Of a DNA stretch of 64,000 nucleotides, positions 28,483-38,695 are shown in pieces (the first letter of the stretch is position 1; each line of letters opens with the position of its first letter). Both the position numbers and the translations under genes were made by a program. The stretch comes from Bacillus sp. FJAT-18017 (GTDB taxonomy: Bacteria; Bacillota; Bacilli; Bacillales; Cytobacillaceae), in the NCBI RefSeq assembly GCF_001278805.1, contig NZ_CP012602.1, positions 4,313,501 through 4,377,500 on the forward strand, given 5' to 3'. Under the pieces are notes generated by a model, which saw only the letters and a list, made by a program, of their open reading frames with translations, was not told the origin of the DNA and did not search any database.

Positions 28483-29392
28483 ATCTGCGGGATTTAGGGT
28501 TGAATGCGTCCTTCAATCCTTCTCCAATGAAGTTAATTGATAGAATTGTCATCGTAATGATCAAAGCTGGCGGTACCCAGATCCAAAGCTTCCCTTGAAG
28601 TACATCTGGTTCATTTGCGCTTGAAAGCATATTTCCCCAACTTGGCGTTTCCTGAGGTACCCCGAATCCAAGGTAGCTAAGCCCTGTCTCAGCAACAATC
28701 ATACCCGCGAACAGGATGGTAGCCTGTACAATGATTGTCGACATGACATTCGGTAAAAGATGTTTCGTTATAACCTTAAACGGTGAACATCCTATTGATA
28801 CTGCTGCAATTATATATTCGTTTTCCTTTTCAGCAAGAATCTTACTTCGGACTATCCTTGCAACACCGCCCCAGCTCAGTAGGCTGATTGTGCCAATTAA
28901 TACCCAGACACCGGATACAATCCCCATAAGGATAGCGTTTAAAACGATAACGAATACGAGGAATGGGAAGTTTAAAACAAAATCAGTAAACCTCATTAAG
29001 AGATTATCAATTGAGCCGCCGAAGTAGCCAGCAATTGAACCAACCAGAGTTCCAAGGAAAACTACGAAAACCGTACATGAAATTCCTACCATTAAGGATA
29101 TACGCCCGCCGTATAGCAGTCTTGTGAAAACATCCCTGCCGCTCTTGTCTGTTCCCAGCCAGTGGTCGGCGGAAGGTTTCAGTGACATTTCACCAATGTT
29201 GATCCTCGTAATATCTGCAGTTGTAATATATGGTGCCAAAAACGACACAATTGAAACAATAAGCAGGAAAATAAGACTGGTCATTGCCAATTTGTTCTTC
29301 AGGAACTTCTTACGAGCAAGCGCCAACGGAGACAAGCTTCTCTTAGGGGGCGCTACATTTACTTCTGTATCTTTTTGAGTTGCAATTTCCAT
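28481..29392 (-). CDS. appC: Oligopeptide ABC transporter permease AppC
   Basis: 303 residues, OppC/DppC-type permease with N-terminal cytosolic arm, six membrane helices and EAA motif (G-G-V-A-R-I-V-R-S-K-I-L-A-E). Last gene of appDFABC, 13 nt after appB. In B. subtilis App is a second oligopeptide importer; here it stands intact beside opp. Confidence 0.92.
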   Translation of the reverse strand: MEIATQKDTEVNVAPPKRSLSPLALARKKFLKNKLAMTSLIFLLIVSIVSFLAPYITTADITRINIGEMSLKPSADHWLGTDKSGRDVFTRLLYGGRISLMVGISCTVFVVFLGTLVGSIAGYFGGSIDNLLMRFTDFVLNFPFLVFVIVLNAILMGIVSGVWVLIGTISLLSWGGVARIVRSKILAEKENEYIIAAVSIGCSPFKVITKHLLPNVMSTIIVQATILFAGMIVAETGLSYLGFGVPQETPSWGNMLSSANEPDVLQGKLWIWVPPALIITMTILSINFIGEGLKDAFNPKSRR

Positions 29393-29405
29393 TATTTGTC
29401 CCCCC

Positions 29406-30371
29406 CTAATCCAGCCTGATTCTCGGATCGACTACGCCATACAGGATGTCCGCTACTAGGTTGCCAATCAATGTCAGGAATGAAAATAGCATAGTCAGCG
29501 CCATCATGACCGGATAATCATTCGTCCTTACTGACTGAAGGAACAGCTGGCCGATTCCGGGATAGGTAAAGATTGTTTCTGTAATAATAGCTCCACTGAT
29601 GATTGCGACAATATCAAAACCCAGGAAGGTAATCAAAGGAATAATGGAGTTCCGGAGAATATGTACATTATATATCTTTTTTTCCGGGGTTCCTTTTGCC
29701 CTTGCTGTCCTTACATAATCCTTGCGGCTATTTTCAATAATGTCATTGCGCAAGAACTGGGTATAGCTTGCTGTGCTGAGTAAACCAAGAACAAGTGCAG
29801 GAAGTAAAACATGGTGAAGCTTACTAAGATAATATTCAAAGGTACCATCATCAATTGTAATATCTACAGATCCGTTTGACGGAAACCAGTTAAGCGAGAA
29901 TGAAAAAATATAAATCGCGAATACACCGGCAATGAATGAAGGTATCGAGAGACCCAGATAATTAGCCCCGGCAATCAGGTTATCCCCTAGAGTGTACGGT
30001 TTTCTTCCGGAAAATGTACCCATTATAAATGCCAGAATATAAGTAATAAGAATCGCCGTACCCCCAAGCATAAGGGTATTTGGCACTTTCTCCATGATTA
30101 CATCCGCAACCGGTATCTTAAAACGGGTCGATTGCCCGAAGTCGCCCTGGACAAAGTCTGAAATCCAGTTGAAGTACTGAACTGGTAGCGGGTCATAATA
30201 GCCCAGTTTCTGCCGCATTTCTTCAATATATTGCGGGTCCGTGTTGTTTGGGTCAATTTCTCCACTGAGACCATCACCTGGCATTAATTTTGCAAGTGTG
30301 AATACAACAATGGAGATAAGGAGTAACATTGGGAGCATGCCCAACAGTCTTCGGAGCGAATATTTCAACAT
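29406..30371 (-). CDS. appB: Oligopeptide ABC transporter permease AppB
   Basis: 321 residues from the ATG at 30371, which has AAGGAG at 7 nt (an ATG two codons earlier is too close). M-L-K-Y-S-L-R-R-L-L-G-M-L-P, a first helix, a large outer loop and further helices are those of OppB-type permeases; the EAA loop A-R-A-K-G-T-P-E-K-K-I is visible. Confidence 0.92.
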   Translation of the reverse strand: MLKYSLRRLLGMLPMLLLISIVVFTLAKLMPGDGLSGEIDPNNTDPQYIEEMRQKLGYYDPLPVQYFNWISDFVQGDFGQSTRFKIPVADVIMEKVPNTLMLGGTAILITYILAFIMGTFSGRKPYTLGDNLIAGANYLGLSIPSFIAGVFAIYIFSFSLNWFPSNGSVDITIDDGTFEYYLSKLHHVLLPALVLGLLSTASYTQFLRNDIIENSRKDYVRTARAKGTPEKKIYNVHILRNSIIPLITFLGFDIVAIISGAIITETIFTYPGIGQLFLQSVRTNDYPVMMALTMLFSFLTLIGNLVADILYGVVDPRIRLD

Positions 30372-30419
30372 ATGCATTCTCCTTACCTAAGCTGCGCCTT
30401 TAGCCGCGCTTTTTAACCT

Positions 30420-30486
30420 TCATAAAGGACATATTGGCTCCCACCACTGCCCTTAGGCTTAGGTGGAAGCCAGCTGTCCTTCACAT
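30420..30486 (-). other. appA-appB intercistronic hairpin
   Basis: A long imperfect stem: GAAGGACA pairs with TGTCCTT, and GGCTTCCACC with GGTGGGAGCC, around a loop of about 16 nt. A second small stem (CCGCTG / CAGCGG) lies nearer appA. There is no clean T tract, so mRNA stabilisation or processing of the appA 3' end is more likely than termination. Confidence 0.55.
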
Positions 30487-30576
30487 AATTCGTACTATAA
30501 TTGGTTCCCGCTGCAGCTTACAGCGGTTTTCCAAATCATCAGGGATGCAGATGCCTCACTAATGATATTACTTCTT

Positions 30577-32292
30577 TTATTGCTTCAGCCACCATTCGTG
30601 TGGACGGTTAGAACCGGAAACATCGTATTTAACGTCTTGTACACGCTTGTTAAGGGCTACAACTTCTTCAAGCTCAGCGATTGGAAGTGCAGGAAGCTCA
30701 TCCATGAAGTGTTTCTGCCACTGAACATAAAGGTCTTTACGTTTTTCCTGGTCTGTTCCAACGATTGATACATCTAGAGCGTCTTCAAGTAACTTGTCGC
30801 CTTCAGCACTAGACCAACGTGGGTAGTTCCAAAGCGCATCTGTTTTCCAAAGGCCGGATGGATCTGGATCCGCACCTGTAGACCAGCCGCCAAAGAATAC
30901 TTCCATTTTCTTATCAGACTTTTCAAGCATGTCGTAGTAAAGGGTAGCGTCAGTCATAGTAAGCTTGGACTTCAAACCAATTTCTTCCCAGTATTGAGTC
31001 AATGCTTTAGCACGAGCTTCAAAAGTAGGGTTTTGAGTTGAATAATGCGCGAAGTTCACTTCGAATTTCTTGCCTTGTGGATCTTCACGGAATCCATCTC
31101 CGTCTTTGTCTTTCCAGCCAGCATCTTCAAGGATTTGCTTTGCTTTTTCTGGATCATATGCATATTGCTCAAGCTCGCTGTTGTCAGCTGCGATCCAGTG
31201 GCTAGTAGGGATTGGGCGGTTAACCGGCTTACCTACGCCATAGAAGAATGCTTTAACCCACTCTTCACGGTTGATTGCATAGTACATTGCCTGGCGAAGT
31301 GCCTTATCAGCATACTTAGGCTCGTTCATAACGTTTTTCTTGCCATCCCAGTTACCAAGTTTAAAGCCAACATAGTAGTAGGAAAGCCCTGGGTATTTCA
31401 CAACATTTACTGTATCAAGTGCAGAGACTTGATCGATGATGCTTGGGTGGAACGAAGTCATGTCAAGAGTGCCGTTCTGGAGCTCCCCGACAGTCAGGGA
31501 AGGATCGATAACCTTCATGACAACCTTTTCGATATGAGGCTTGCCTAGGAAATAATCGTCAAAGCGCTCAAGCTCGACGGACTCACCTGGTACAACTTTT
31601 GTAACTTTGAATGGTCCAAGACCAACTGGCTTAGTACGTACTTGCTCAGATTTCATCATATCTTTTACTGCTATGCCTTCGAATTCTTTACGGGACATTG
31701 CGTATGTCCAGAAGTTTTCAAGGTTGTTTACACGAGCTTTGTCAAAAGTAACTTCCATTTCGTAATCGTTGATGATTTTGATACCGGAAATGGAGTCTGC
31801 TTTGCCTTCTTTGTATTCAGGAACACCTACTACAGTTTGGACGTTAACATAACGCGGACCTTCATAGTCCTTGTCAGCAAGGACTTTGATTGCGAATTCC
31901 CAGTCCTGGATCTTTAGTTCTTCACCGTTATGCCATTTAACGCCTTCTTTGATTTTGAACTTGTAGACTTTGTTATCAGATGTTTCCCATGAAGCAATGT
32001 GTTCCTGTGGCTTCAGGTTTTCATCAAAATCGATCAAGTTTTCATCGAAGAAATCAATTACATAAGCATCAGTCTGTGTGCCATAGAAATTGATATTGAA
32101 CTTGCCTTCCGGAGCTGAGTCAAGTGAGTAATTGAGTGTACCGCCATCCTGTGGCTTAGTCTCCTCAGTATCTTTTCCATCTCCGCCCTGTGGCTTTTTG
32201 TCGTTGTTAGCCTTTTCTCCTCCGCTGCATGCTGCCAGGAACATTGATAAAACAAGGACCAGAGCAGACAGCCATAACCAATTCTTCTTCAT
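30577..32292 (-). CDS. appA: Oligopeptide-binding lipoprotein AppA
   Basis: 571 residues from the ATG at 32292 (GGGGGG ribosome site); an upstream in-frame ATG at 32325 is rejected. The signal peptide ends in L-A-A-C with the lipid cysteine at residue 22, followed by an acidic, lysine-rich linker, then an SBP_bac_5 fold. In the domesticated B. subtilis 168 strain appA is frameshifted and inactive; here the frame is intact. Confidence 0.93.
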   Translation of the reverse strand: MKKNWLWLSALVLVLSMFLAACSGGEKANNDKKPQGGDGKDTEETKPQDGGTLNYSLDSAPEGKFNINFYGTQTDAYVIDFFDENLIDFDENLKPQEHIASWETSDNKVYKFKIKEGVKWHNGEELKIQDWEFAIKVLADKDYEGPRYVNVQTVVGVPEYKEGKADSISGIKIINDYEMEVTFDKARVNNLENFWTYAMSRKEFEGIAVKDMMKSEQVRTKPVGLGPFKVTKVVPGESVELERFDDYFLGKPHIEKVVMKVIDPSLTVGELQNGTLDMTSFHPSIIDQVSALDTVNVVKYPGLSYYYVGFKLGNWDGKKNVMNEPKYADKALRQAMYYAINREEWVKAFFYGVGKPVNRPIPTSHWIAADNSELEQYAYDPEKAKQILEDAGWKDKDGDGFREDPQGKKFEVNFAHYSTQNPTFEARAKALTQYWEEIGLKSKLTMTDATLYYDMLEKSDKKMEVFFGGWSTGADPDPSGLWKTDALWNYPRWSSAEGDKLLEDALDVSIVGTDQEKRKDLYVQWQKHFMDELPALPIAELEEVVALNKRVQDVKYDVSGSNRPHEWWLKQ

Positions 32293-32321
32293 TTCTTTCC
32301 CCCCAGTTAAGTATTTGCACT

Positions 32322-32429
32322 GCAAGCGCCCGGGATATGTATAGTTGGGCGCATTTAAAACGCGGCTTAGCCATGTTTTATAAAATTGGTAAAGCTCGAC
32401 AGCAGTTATGCTGCAAATCGGGCGCTTGC
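32322..32429. other. appF-appA gap bounded by an 11-bp inverted repeat
   Basis: GCAAGCGCCCG at 32322-32332 and its exact complement CGGGCGCTTGC at 32419-32429 close an 86-nt region, which itself holds a small CAGCA/TGCTG hairpin. No T run follows. It may fold as a large stem-loop in the operon mRNA. Confidence 0.55.
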
Positions 32430-32442
32430 GCCATTGTCCTAT

Positions 32443-33456
32443 CTAGTACAGGTGGCAAGCCACTCGGTGCGATGGCTTCACCTCCTTTAATTCCGGTTTT
32501 GTAACGGAACATTGCTCCATTGCCATCGGACAGCGCGGGTGGAACGGGCATCCAGTTGGAGGATTCAATGGGCTTGGCACATCGCCTTTCAGGATAATCC
32601 GATCCTTTTTCTTCCTTGGGTCAGGACTTGGGATTGCGGATATCAACGCCTGGGTGTATGGATGAAGCGGCTCGGAATACAAGCTGTCCTTGTCCGCAAT
32701 TTCCACCATGTTCCCCAGGTACATAACCCCGATCCGGTCGCTCATATGCTTTACGACACTTAAATCATGGGCGATGAACAGGAAAGTAAGATCAAATTCC
32801 TCCTGCAGGTCTTTCAGCAAGTTCAGGACCTGGGATTGAACCGATACATCAAGAGCTGACACTGGCTCATCAGCGATAATAAGTTTAGGGCGGAGAGCCA
32901 GGGCCCTCGCAATTCCGATCCTTTGCCTTTGGCCGCCAGAAAATTCGTGAGCGTACTTATAATAGGCCTCTTCCGGAAGGCCAACCTTTTCAAGAAGGTC
33001 CATGACCTCTCTTTTCAGCTCTTCCTTCGGTTTTTTGGTAAAGTTATAGATTGGTTCGGCGATTATGTCGCCTACCATTTGCATCGGGTTTAGAGATGCA
33101 TAGGGGTCCTGGAAGACCATTTGCAAATCTTTGCGGATTTCGCGAAGTGATTTTCCAGTTACATGTGTAATATCCTTTCCCTCAAAAAGGATTTTTCCAT
33201 CCGTAGGCTTTAAGAGCCTCAGGATGGTACGGCCAGCGGTGGATTTCCCACAACCCGATTCCCCAACAAGCCCAAGGGTTTCACCTTTTTTAATTTCAAA
33301 GGATATATCGTCCACTGCCTTTACGTTACCAACAGTCCTTCTGAAAAATCCGCCCTTGACAGGATAGTAGGTTTTAAGATTCTTAATTTCGAGCAAATTT
33401 TCCCCGCTGGGAGCCCTATGTTCCCGGTTTACATCCGCAGTCAATGTACCGCTCAT
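32443..33456 (-). CDS. appF: Oligopeptide ABC transporter ATP-binding protein AppF
   Basis: 337 residues with Walker [18 protein letters not shown] signature and L-I-I-A-D-E-P Walker B, then the four-cysteine-type C-terminal extension seen in OppF/DppF (G-C-P-F-H-P-R-C-P). It overlaps appD by 4 bases (ATGA). Confidence 0.93.
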   Translation of the reverse strand: MSGTLTADVNREHRAPSGENLLEIKNLKTYYPVKGGFFRRTVGNVKAVDDISFEIKKGETLGLVGESGCGKSTAGRTILRLLKPTDGKILFEGKDITHVTGKSLREIRKDLQMVFQDPYASLNPMQMVGDIIAEPIYNFTKKPKEELKREVMDLLEKVGLPEEAYYKYAHEFSGGQRQRIGIARALALRPKLIIADEPVSALDVSVQSQVLNLLKDLQEEFDLTFLFIAHDLSVVKHMSDRIGVMYLGNMVEIADKDSLYSEPLHPYTQALISAIPSPDPRKKKDRIILKGDVPSPLNPPTGCPFHPRCPMAMEQCSVTKPELKEVKPSHRVACHLY

Positions 33457-34481
33457 CGGTTAGCCACTCCTTCCTTGGGTCTTGATGTTTCGAAGAGCAG
33501 GCAGGCAACATCATGCCCTCCGCCGGTATCGGCAAGCTTTGGAGTGACAGTATGGCACTCCGGCATCGCCATCGGGCAGCGGTTTGCAAATCGGCAGCCA
33601 TTCTTCTTCATGTTAGTCAGTGAAGGGACGATACCGCTTATTGTGCTTAATCGTTCAGATTCATCTTCCATCTTCGGGATAGCCCCGAGGAGAAGGGTGG
33701 TGTATGGATGCTGTGGATTATAAAAAAGCGTTTCAACATCAGTACGCTCCACTATCCTCCCGGCATACATGACGATTACTTCATCACACATTTCAGCCAC
33801 GACACCAAGGTCATGTGTAATCAGGATGACCGACATATCATTTACTTCCTGAATTTCCTTAAGCAGCTCAAGAATTTGCGCCTGGACCGTAACGTCAAGG
33901 GCTGTGGTAGGCTCATCAGCAATCAGAAGCTTAGGCTGGCAGGCAATCGCCATCGCTATCATGACGCGCTGTCTCATACCGCCAGACAACTGGTGTGGAT
34001 ATTCATCCACAATTTTCTCGGGACGGGAAATTCCTACACTATTTAAAAGTGCAATAGATTTAAGGCGAGCTTCTTTTTTATCAATTTTTTGATGATTAAA
34101 AAGAACTTCCTGAATTTGATAACCAATTGTAAAAACCGGATTAAGAGAAGTCATTGGCTCCTGGAAGATCATCGAGATATCTTTTCCTCGGATTTTGTTC
34201 ACTTCATTCTCGTTCAGCTTTTCTATGTTGATACCATCAAAAATGATTTCTCCGGCATTTATCTTGCCGATTCCCTTTGGAAGAAGCTTCATAATCGAAA
34301 GGCTCATAACGGATTTACCACAACCCGATTCACCTACCACTCCGACTATCTGCCGTGGCTTGACCTTAAAAGACACACCATCAACCGCATTATAATATGT
34401 ACCATCGATATCGAAGGCTGTTTCCAAATTCTTTACTTCCAGTAATGGTGCTCCACCTAGTTGGGAAATTTTCGCGCTCAT
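33453..34481 (-). CDS. appD: Oligopeptide ABC transporter ATP-binding protein AppD
   Basis: 342 residues. Walker [18 protein letters not shown] signature and L-L-I-A-D-E-P Walker B; a C-terminal cysteine pair (G-C-R-F-A-N-R-C-P) fits the iron-sulfur-type or structural cysteine cluster found in DppD-type proteins. It is first in appDFABC; the promoter would lie in the 157 nt before the start. Confidence 0.93.
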   Translation of the reverse strand: MSAKISQLGGAPLLEVKNLETAFDIDGTYYNAVDGVSFKVKPRQIVGVVGESGCGKSVMSLSIMKLLPKGIGKINAGEIIFDGINIEKLNENEVNKIRGKDISMIFQEPMTSLNPVFTIGYQIQEVLFNHQKIDKKEARLKSIALLNSVGISRPEKIVDEYPHQLSGGMRQRVMIAMAIACQPKLLIADEPTTALDVTVQAQILELLKEIQEVNDMSVILITHDLGVVAEMCDEVIVMYAGRIVERTDVETLFYNPQHPYTTLLLGAIPKMEDESERLSTISGIVPSLTNMKKNGCRFANRCPMAMPECHTVTPKLADTGGGHDVACLLFETSRPKEGVANR

Positions 34482-34638
34482 ACGACACCCTCTTACTTTT
34501 CAATTATTCTGCCAATTCACTATATTTAAATAAATACTATTACAAAATTGTTACAATTGCAAGATTTTTTTAATTTTTCCTTTTTACACCTTGGAAATAC
34601 TTTACACTGCTGGCAGGAGTGGGATTACTCCCCTTTTT

Positions 34639-35424
34639 TTAGCTTTCTATATTATTTAAAAAAAGAATTTTTTTGATTTTAAGTGAATTTTTTACATCAA
34701 ATTTACGTTTTAGATAATAGTTTTGGACAAGCCAGAATCCAATTGAATAGCCGGCAAGGGCAGGAATTCTTCCTCCGCCGAATAGAAGCTGGTTATGCGT
34801 TTTTTCTTTTTTCTTGACATCAAGATTATTCCGGAAAAATTCTTCCCATAAAAACTCCAGCTTTTTTTCCGGATATTTTTGGCACCATTCAGCAATAAAT
34901 TCTTTGCCGCATTCCGTTAAAACTGTATATTCAGCGAGCCCTTCCATCACCATCGATTCAAGAAGGCTATTTTCTTGAATCTCCCCTTCAGTTCGATTCA
35001 TCCTGCAAACATGATGATACTCATGAACAAAAAGTGCCCTCAATTCTTTTTTCCCAACATCAGACGGCAGGAAAAGAAAAAGCTTATCCTTGTATGCAAC
35101 TCCCGACTTACGGAGGGCGTCTCTTTTGAAAAGTGAATTGCTTCTAGCAATCGGAAAAATGAAAACGGGGATATCTGGGCCATCCCATTCTTCCTTATAG
35201 GTATTCATCAACTCCCTTGTCCACTCCCAAATCTCCTTTCTTTCGATCAGCTTGGCAAGGTCCCACTTGGTGCCATTATTTCTTCCAACCATGCCAAAAT
35301 AGGCAAGTTCTCTGTAAAATCTTTCACTCTCCACACCAGGAAAATAGCCTTGAAGCTTCGTTAAGATTTTACTGAGGTCATCCCCGCTATCTTCAAGCCA
35401 CTCGTTTGTATTGATTACTCCCAT
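34639..35424 (-). CDS. yjaZ: Putative metallopeptidase YjaZ (DUF2268)
   Basis: 261 residues, the B. subtilis length, starting at the ATG with GGGGGG at 7 nt. The H-E-Y-H-H zinc motif sits in A-L-F-V-H-E-Y-H-H-V, followed downstream by E-G-L-A-E-Y, an arrangement seen in gluzincin-like peptidases. Its substrate is unknown. It lies between app and fabF, as in B. subtilis. Confidence 0.85.
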   Translation of the reverse strand: MGVINTNEWLEDSGDDLSKILTKLQGYFPGVESERFYRELAYFGMVGRNNGTKWDLAKLIERKEIWEWTRELMNTYKEEWDGPDIPVFIFPIARSNSLFKRDALRKSGVAYKDKLFLFLPSDVGKKELRALFVHEYHHVCRMNRTEGEIQENSLLESMVMEGLAEYTVLTECGKEFIAEWCQKYPEKKLEFLWEEFFRNNLDVKKKEKTHNQLLFGGGRIPALAGYSIGFWLVQNYYLKRKFDVKNSLKIKKILFLNNIES

Positions 35425-35516
35425 CTTTGTTCCCCCCATTGTTGTTATTTAACAGTGTATGGCCATTTTACTGTTCCTGCCCCTTTGCCTTTGATCCTAT
35501 TTATTGGACACTCGGG

Positions 35517-35585
35517 AAAAGCGAAACGCAGGCAAAGAACGCCTGTCCCTGCGAAGTTTATTCTTGGAAGCTTCCCTTTGTGTAG
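35517..35585 (+). repeat. Dispersed repeat, short 5' fragment
   Basis: Matches the opening of the family found at 8811 and 38466 (AGGCAAAGAACGCCTGTCCC, then TTCTTGGAAGCTTCCCTTTG). Ends abruptly at the fabF terminator. Only the first quarter of the element is present. Confidence 0.6.
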
Positions 35586-35620
35586 TGGAAATCAACAAAC
35601 CTGTTAACAAAGACCAAAAA

Positions 35621-35673
35621 ATAAAAAACCCTGTGGAATAGATACCTTTTCAGGTTTCTACCCCACAGGGTTT
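35621..35673 (-). terminator. Terminator of fabHA-fabF
   Basis: An 11-bp perfect stem (AAACCCTGTGG / CCACAGGGTTT) with a 26-nt loop; T run on the minus strand. Confidence 0.82.
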
Positions 35674-35692
35674 ATTTTATTAAAGCCTTTGG

Positions 35693-36931
35693 TTACTCAT
35701 ATTTTTTAAAAGCCAGTGTTGCATTATGGCCGCCAAATCCAAGTGAATTGCTGATTGCCGCCTTGATTTCCTTCGTCCTGGCTTCATTCGGGACATAATC
35801 AAGGTCGCATTCCGGGTCAGGCGTTTCGTAATTGATGGTCGGAGGAAGGACTGAATCCCTCATCGCGAGAACTGTAAAGATAGCCTCAACACCGCCAGCG
35901 GCACCTAAAAGATGTCCTGTCATCGACTTTGTCGAGCTGACAGCCAGATTATATGCATGTGGTCCAAACACTTCTTTGATTGCCAATGATTCATATTTAT
36001 CGTTATACTCCGTGCTAGTTCCATGAGCATTAATATAATCGATTTCTTCAGGCTTCAAGCCGGCATCTTCAATAGCCATCCTCATTGCCCGCACGCCGCC
36101 TTCTCCACCAGGAGCGGGGGCCGTAATATGATACGCATCCCCGGTTGCACCGTACCCGACGATTTCGGCATAAATTTTTGCTCCTCGTGCCTTTGCATGC
36201 TCCAGCTCTTCAAGTACGAGGATGCCCGCTCCTTCTCCCATTACAAAGCCATCCCTGTTTTTATCAAACGGCCGGCTAGCAGTTCCCGGATCCGGATTAG
36301 TTGATAATGCAGTGTTTGCACAGAAACCAGCAACAGCCATTTTTGTGATTGGAGCTTCTGTTCCCCCGGTAATCATGGCATCTGCATCACCGCGCTGGAT
36401 GACTTTAAACGCATCACCAATCGAGTTAGTCCCTGTTGCACACGCTGTTACCGTACAGGAGTTAAAGCCTTTTGCCCCTAGCATGATGGATACCTGGCCT
36501 GCAGCCATGTCAGGAATCATCATCGGTACAAAGAACGGGCTAACCCTTTTATATCCGCGATTTTGAAAAACTTCAAATTGAGTTTCGAAGGTTTCCATTC
36601 CACCTATACCGGAGCCTATCCAAACGCCAACTCGATGTGCGTTTTCATCTACGATTGCCAGTCCGGAATCCTCAAAAGCCATTTTCGATGCGGCAATTGC
36701 ATATTGTGTAAAACGATCCATTTTCCTTGCTTCTTTTCTCTCCAGGTAGCTTTCCGGATTGAAATCATTAATTTGTGCAGCAACCTTGGCAGGATATTCA
36801 TCCGCGTTAACCCTTGTAAGTGGTCCAACACCGGATTTACCGGCAACAATATTCTTCCATGTTGTTTCCGCATCAAGGCCAAGCGGCGTCACTGCGCCAA
36901 TACCTGTTACAACTACCCTACGATTTGCCAT
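35693..36931 (-). CDS. fabF: 3-oxoacyl-ACP synthase II, FabF
   Basis: 412 residues with the KAS II triad Cys164 (T-A-C-A-T-G), His303 (N-A-H-G-T-S-T) and His340 ([10 protein letters not shown]). It condenses malonyl-ACP with acyl-ACP in each elongation round. It follows fabHA by 111 nt on the same strand and shares its FapR control. An AGGAG at 10 nt supports the start. Confidence 0.96.
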   Translation of the reverse strand: MANRRVVVTGIGAVTPLGLDAETTWKNIVAGKSGVGPLTRVNADEYPAKVAAQINDFNPESYLERKEARKMDRFTQYAIAASKMAFEDSGLAIVDENAHRVGVWIGSGIGGMETFETQFEVFQNRGYKRVSPFFVPMMIPDMAAGQVSIMLGAKGFNSCTVTACATGTNSIGDAFKVIQRGDADAMITGGTEAPITKMAVAGFCANTALSTNPDPGTASRPFDKNRDGFVMGEGAGILVLEELEHAKARGAKIYAEIVGYGATGDAYHITAPAPGGEGGVRAMRMAIEDAGLKPEEIDYINAHGTSTEYNDKYESLAIKEVFGPHAYNLAVSSTKSMTGHLLGAAGGVEAIFTVLAMRDSVLPPTINYETPDPECDLDYVPNEARTKEIKAAISNSLGFGGHNATLAFKKYE

Positions 36932-37042
36932 TCAAGAGACAGCTCCTTTACAGTGGTTTCTTCTCAAAAGGGCAAGCTGCCCTAATTATTTTGGTTTGAA
37001 TTTAAATCCTTTGGAAATCACCTCTACACTATTGTAAAGGTT

Positions 37043-37975
37043 TTATTTTCCCCATCTTATCGCGATTGCACCCCAGGTGAGGCCTCCGCCAAATCCGACC
37101 ATTACTACGATATCATCATCCTTAATCTTGCCTGCTGCAATATCATCTACAATCGAGATGGGAATCGATGCCGCAGATGTATTCCCATATTTATTAATTG
37201 TATAGGACACTTTTTCAACTGGCAATTCAAGCCGCTGGCGTGCTGCCTCAATAATCCGGATATTTGCCTGATGAGGGACAAGATAGTCGACATCTTCCTT
37301 CGTTAACCCTGCCTTTTTCACGACATTCAGACTGCTCTCGCCCATTTGGCGAACAGCAAATTTGAATACTTCCCGGCCATTCATAATGATGTTTTCTTCC
37401 TGATAAAGGTGTTTCCCACCGGTACCGTCTGCTCCCAATTCAAAGGACAGGATTCCTCTGTCTCCGCTTACCGGTCCAAGCACAACAGCCCCAGCTCCAT
37501 CACCAAAGAGGACGGCTGTATTGCGGTCTTCCCAATCAACAATTTTAGAAAGTTTTTCTACGCCTACTATTAATACGTGCTTATAGACACCCGTTTCAAT
37601 AAATTGCTTTCCTGTAATGATGCCGTACATGAATCCCGCACAAGCAGCGCTGACATCCATGGCAGCAGCTTTCTTTGCGCCAAGCTTTTCCTGGAGCATG
37701 CAAGCTACTGAAGGGAATGGCCTGTCAGGAGTCACCGTTGCGACCAGGATCATATCAATCTCCTCCGCCGCTACTCCTGCAGTCTCCAACGCCTGAAGCG
37801 CCGCTTGATAAGCCATGTCCGAAGTATTGATTGAGGCATCGGCAATCCGCCTTTCCTCTATTCCTGTCCGGGTACGGATCCACTCGTCCGATGTGTCCAT
37901 CCTTTTCTCAAGGTCAAAGTTTGTAACAACTGTTTCGGGAACATATTTACCTATTCCAATAATGCCAGCTCGCAT
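37043..37975 (-). CDS. fabHA: 3-oxoacyl-ACP synthase III, FabH (FabHA type)
   Basis: 310 residues; triad Cys112 (S-A-A-C-A-G), His235 (P-H-Q-A-N) and Asn265 (Y-G-N-T-S-A-A-S). It starts fatty-acid synthesis by condensing acetyl- or branched acyl-CoA with malonyl-ACP. The ATG at 37975 has AAGGAG at 9 nt; the frame remains open 11 codons upstream. It is the fabF partner. Confidence 0.95.
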   Translation of the reverse strand: MRAGIIGIGKYVPETVVTNFDLEKRMDTSDEWIRTRTGIEERRIADASINTSDMAYQAALQALETAGVAAEEIDMILVATVTPDRPFPSVACMLQEKLGAKKAAAMDVSAACAGFMYGIITGKQFIETGVYKHVLIVGVEKLSKIVDWEDRNTAVLFGDGAGAVVLGPVSGDRGILSFELGADGTGGKHLYQEENIIMNGREVFKFAVRQMGESSLNVVKKAGLTKEDVDYLVPHQANIRIIEAARQRLELPVEKVSYTINKYGNTSAASIPISIVDDIAAGKIKDDDIVVMVGFGGGLTWGAIAIRWGK

Positions 37976-38024
37976 GGCGGCCAACTCCTTATTATAAAAA
38001 TTATCCATATACTATTATCAATTA

Positions 38025-38041
38025 TTATGACTTGGTACTAA
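38025..38041. promoter_or_regulatory. FapR operator upstream of fabHA
   Basis: TTATGACTTGGTACTAA keeps one perfect half-site (TACTAA) and a 4/6 match to the other, with the same 5-nt centre as the fabI site. It lies 50 nt before the fabHA start. Confidence 0.7.
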
Positions 38042-38215
38042 TTTTATCAATTCAAATTGATATTGGCAATAGGCAAAGTGAAGCTAAGATTTATCTTCCT
38101 CTAACACATATAGGCAGATTGACGTAAATCCTATGTTCTCCGCATTTGTCCATCCACTTACTCCACCGCAACATACTATTAATATGGAGAGAGCTGTTTT
38201 GAGAGGAGGTCTACA

Positions 38216-38464
38216 ATGGACGAGAAACTGCCGGAAAGGGAAGATCGCTTTTCAAAAATGATGTTCGGGGCGAGAAGAAACCCCAAACCTGAAAAAGGAC
38301 AGGAGAATCCACTTTTCGAGATCCTTAATGGTACTCACAGCAAAAATTCAATTGATTACGCCCTTCTTTTAGATGTTATCGATAACCTGGCTGATTCAGC
38401 TGAAAAACTAAAACCTGTTATATCTAAAGTCTACCCCCAGATCCAGCAATTCTGGAAGAGCTAA
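38216..38464 (+). CDS. Hypothetical protein at the comZ/yjzB position
   Basis: 82 residues, charged and soluble, with a helical C-terminus (D-Y-A-L-L-L-D-V-I-D-N-L-A-D-S-A). A GAGGAGG ribosome site lies 7 nt ahead. It does not match ComZ, which is expected at this spot in B. subtilis; I do not recognise its family. Confidence 0.65.
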   Translation: MDEKLPEREDRFSKMMFGARRNPKPEKGQENPLFEILNGTHSKNSIDYALLLDVIDNLADSAEKLKPVISKVYPQIQQFWKS

Positions 38465-38465
38465 A

Positions 38466-38640
38466 GCAGAAGCGCCTTCATGAAAGGCAAAGAACGGCTC
38501 GCCACAGGCCAAATTCGCCTGTCCCTGCGATGATTATTCACGGAAGCTTTCCTTTGTGTCTCTGCGATGTTTATACACAGATGCTTCCCTTTGTGTCCTT
38601 GCAATATTATTCCCGAAAGCTTTCCTTGTGGAGCTGGACC
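38466..38640 (+). repeat. Dispersed repeat, partial copy with internal duplication
   Basis: Opens like copy A (GAAGCGCCTTC, CGCCTGTCCCTGCGATGATTA) and ends with TTGTGGAGCTGGAC. The block CGATG-TTAT-CAC(A/G)GA-GCTTCCC recurs three times with decay. It follows the 38216 gene without a gap. Confidence 0.6.
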
Positions 38641-38645
38641 AAAAT

Positions 38646-38676
38646 AAATAGCTGCCTGTTCCCAGGCAGCTTTCTT
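38646..38676 (-). terminator. Terminator of the 38698 gene
   Basis: A 9-bp stem (AGCTGCCTG / CAGGCAGCT, 4-nt loop), with moderate T content on the minus strand. Confidence 0.65.
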
Positions 38677-38695
38677 CTTCCATAAATAATTGTCG

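Noticed and set aside
37043..38008. Longer FabH from 38008
   Set aside because: The added 11 residues lie over the ribosome site for the ATG at 37975 and are not in the family.
38216..38464. ComZ
   Set aside because: The position fits, but the sequence lacks the ComZ pattern and is 82 residues, not 63.
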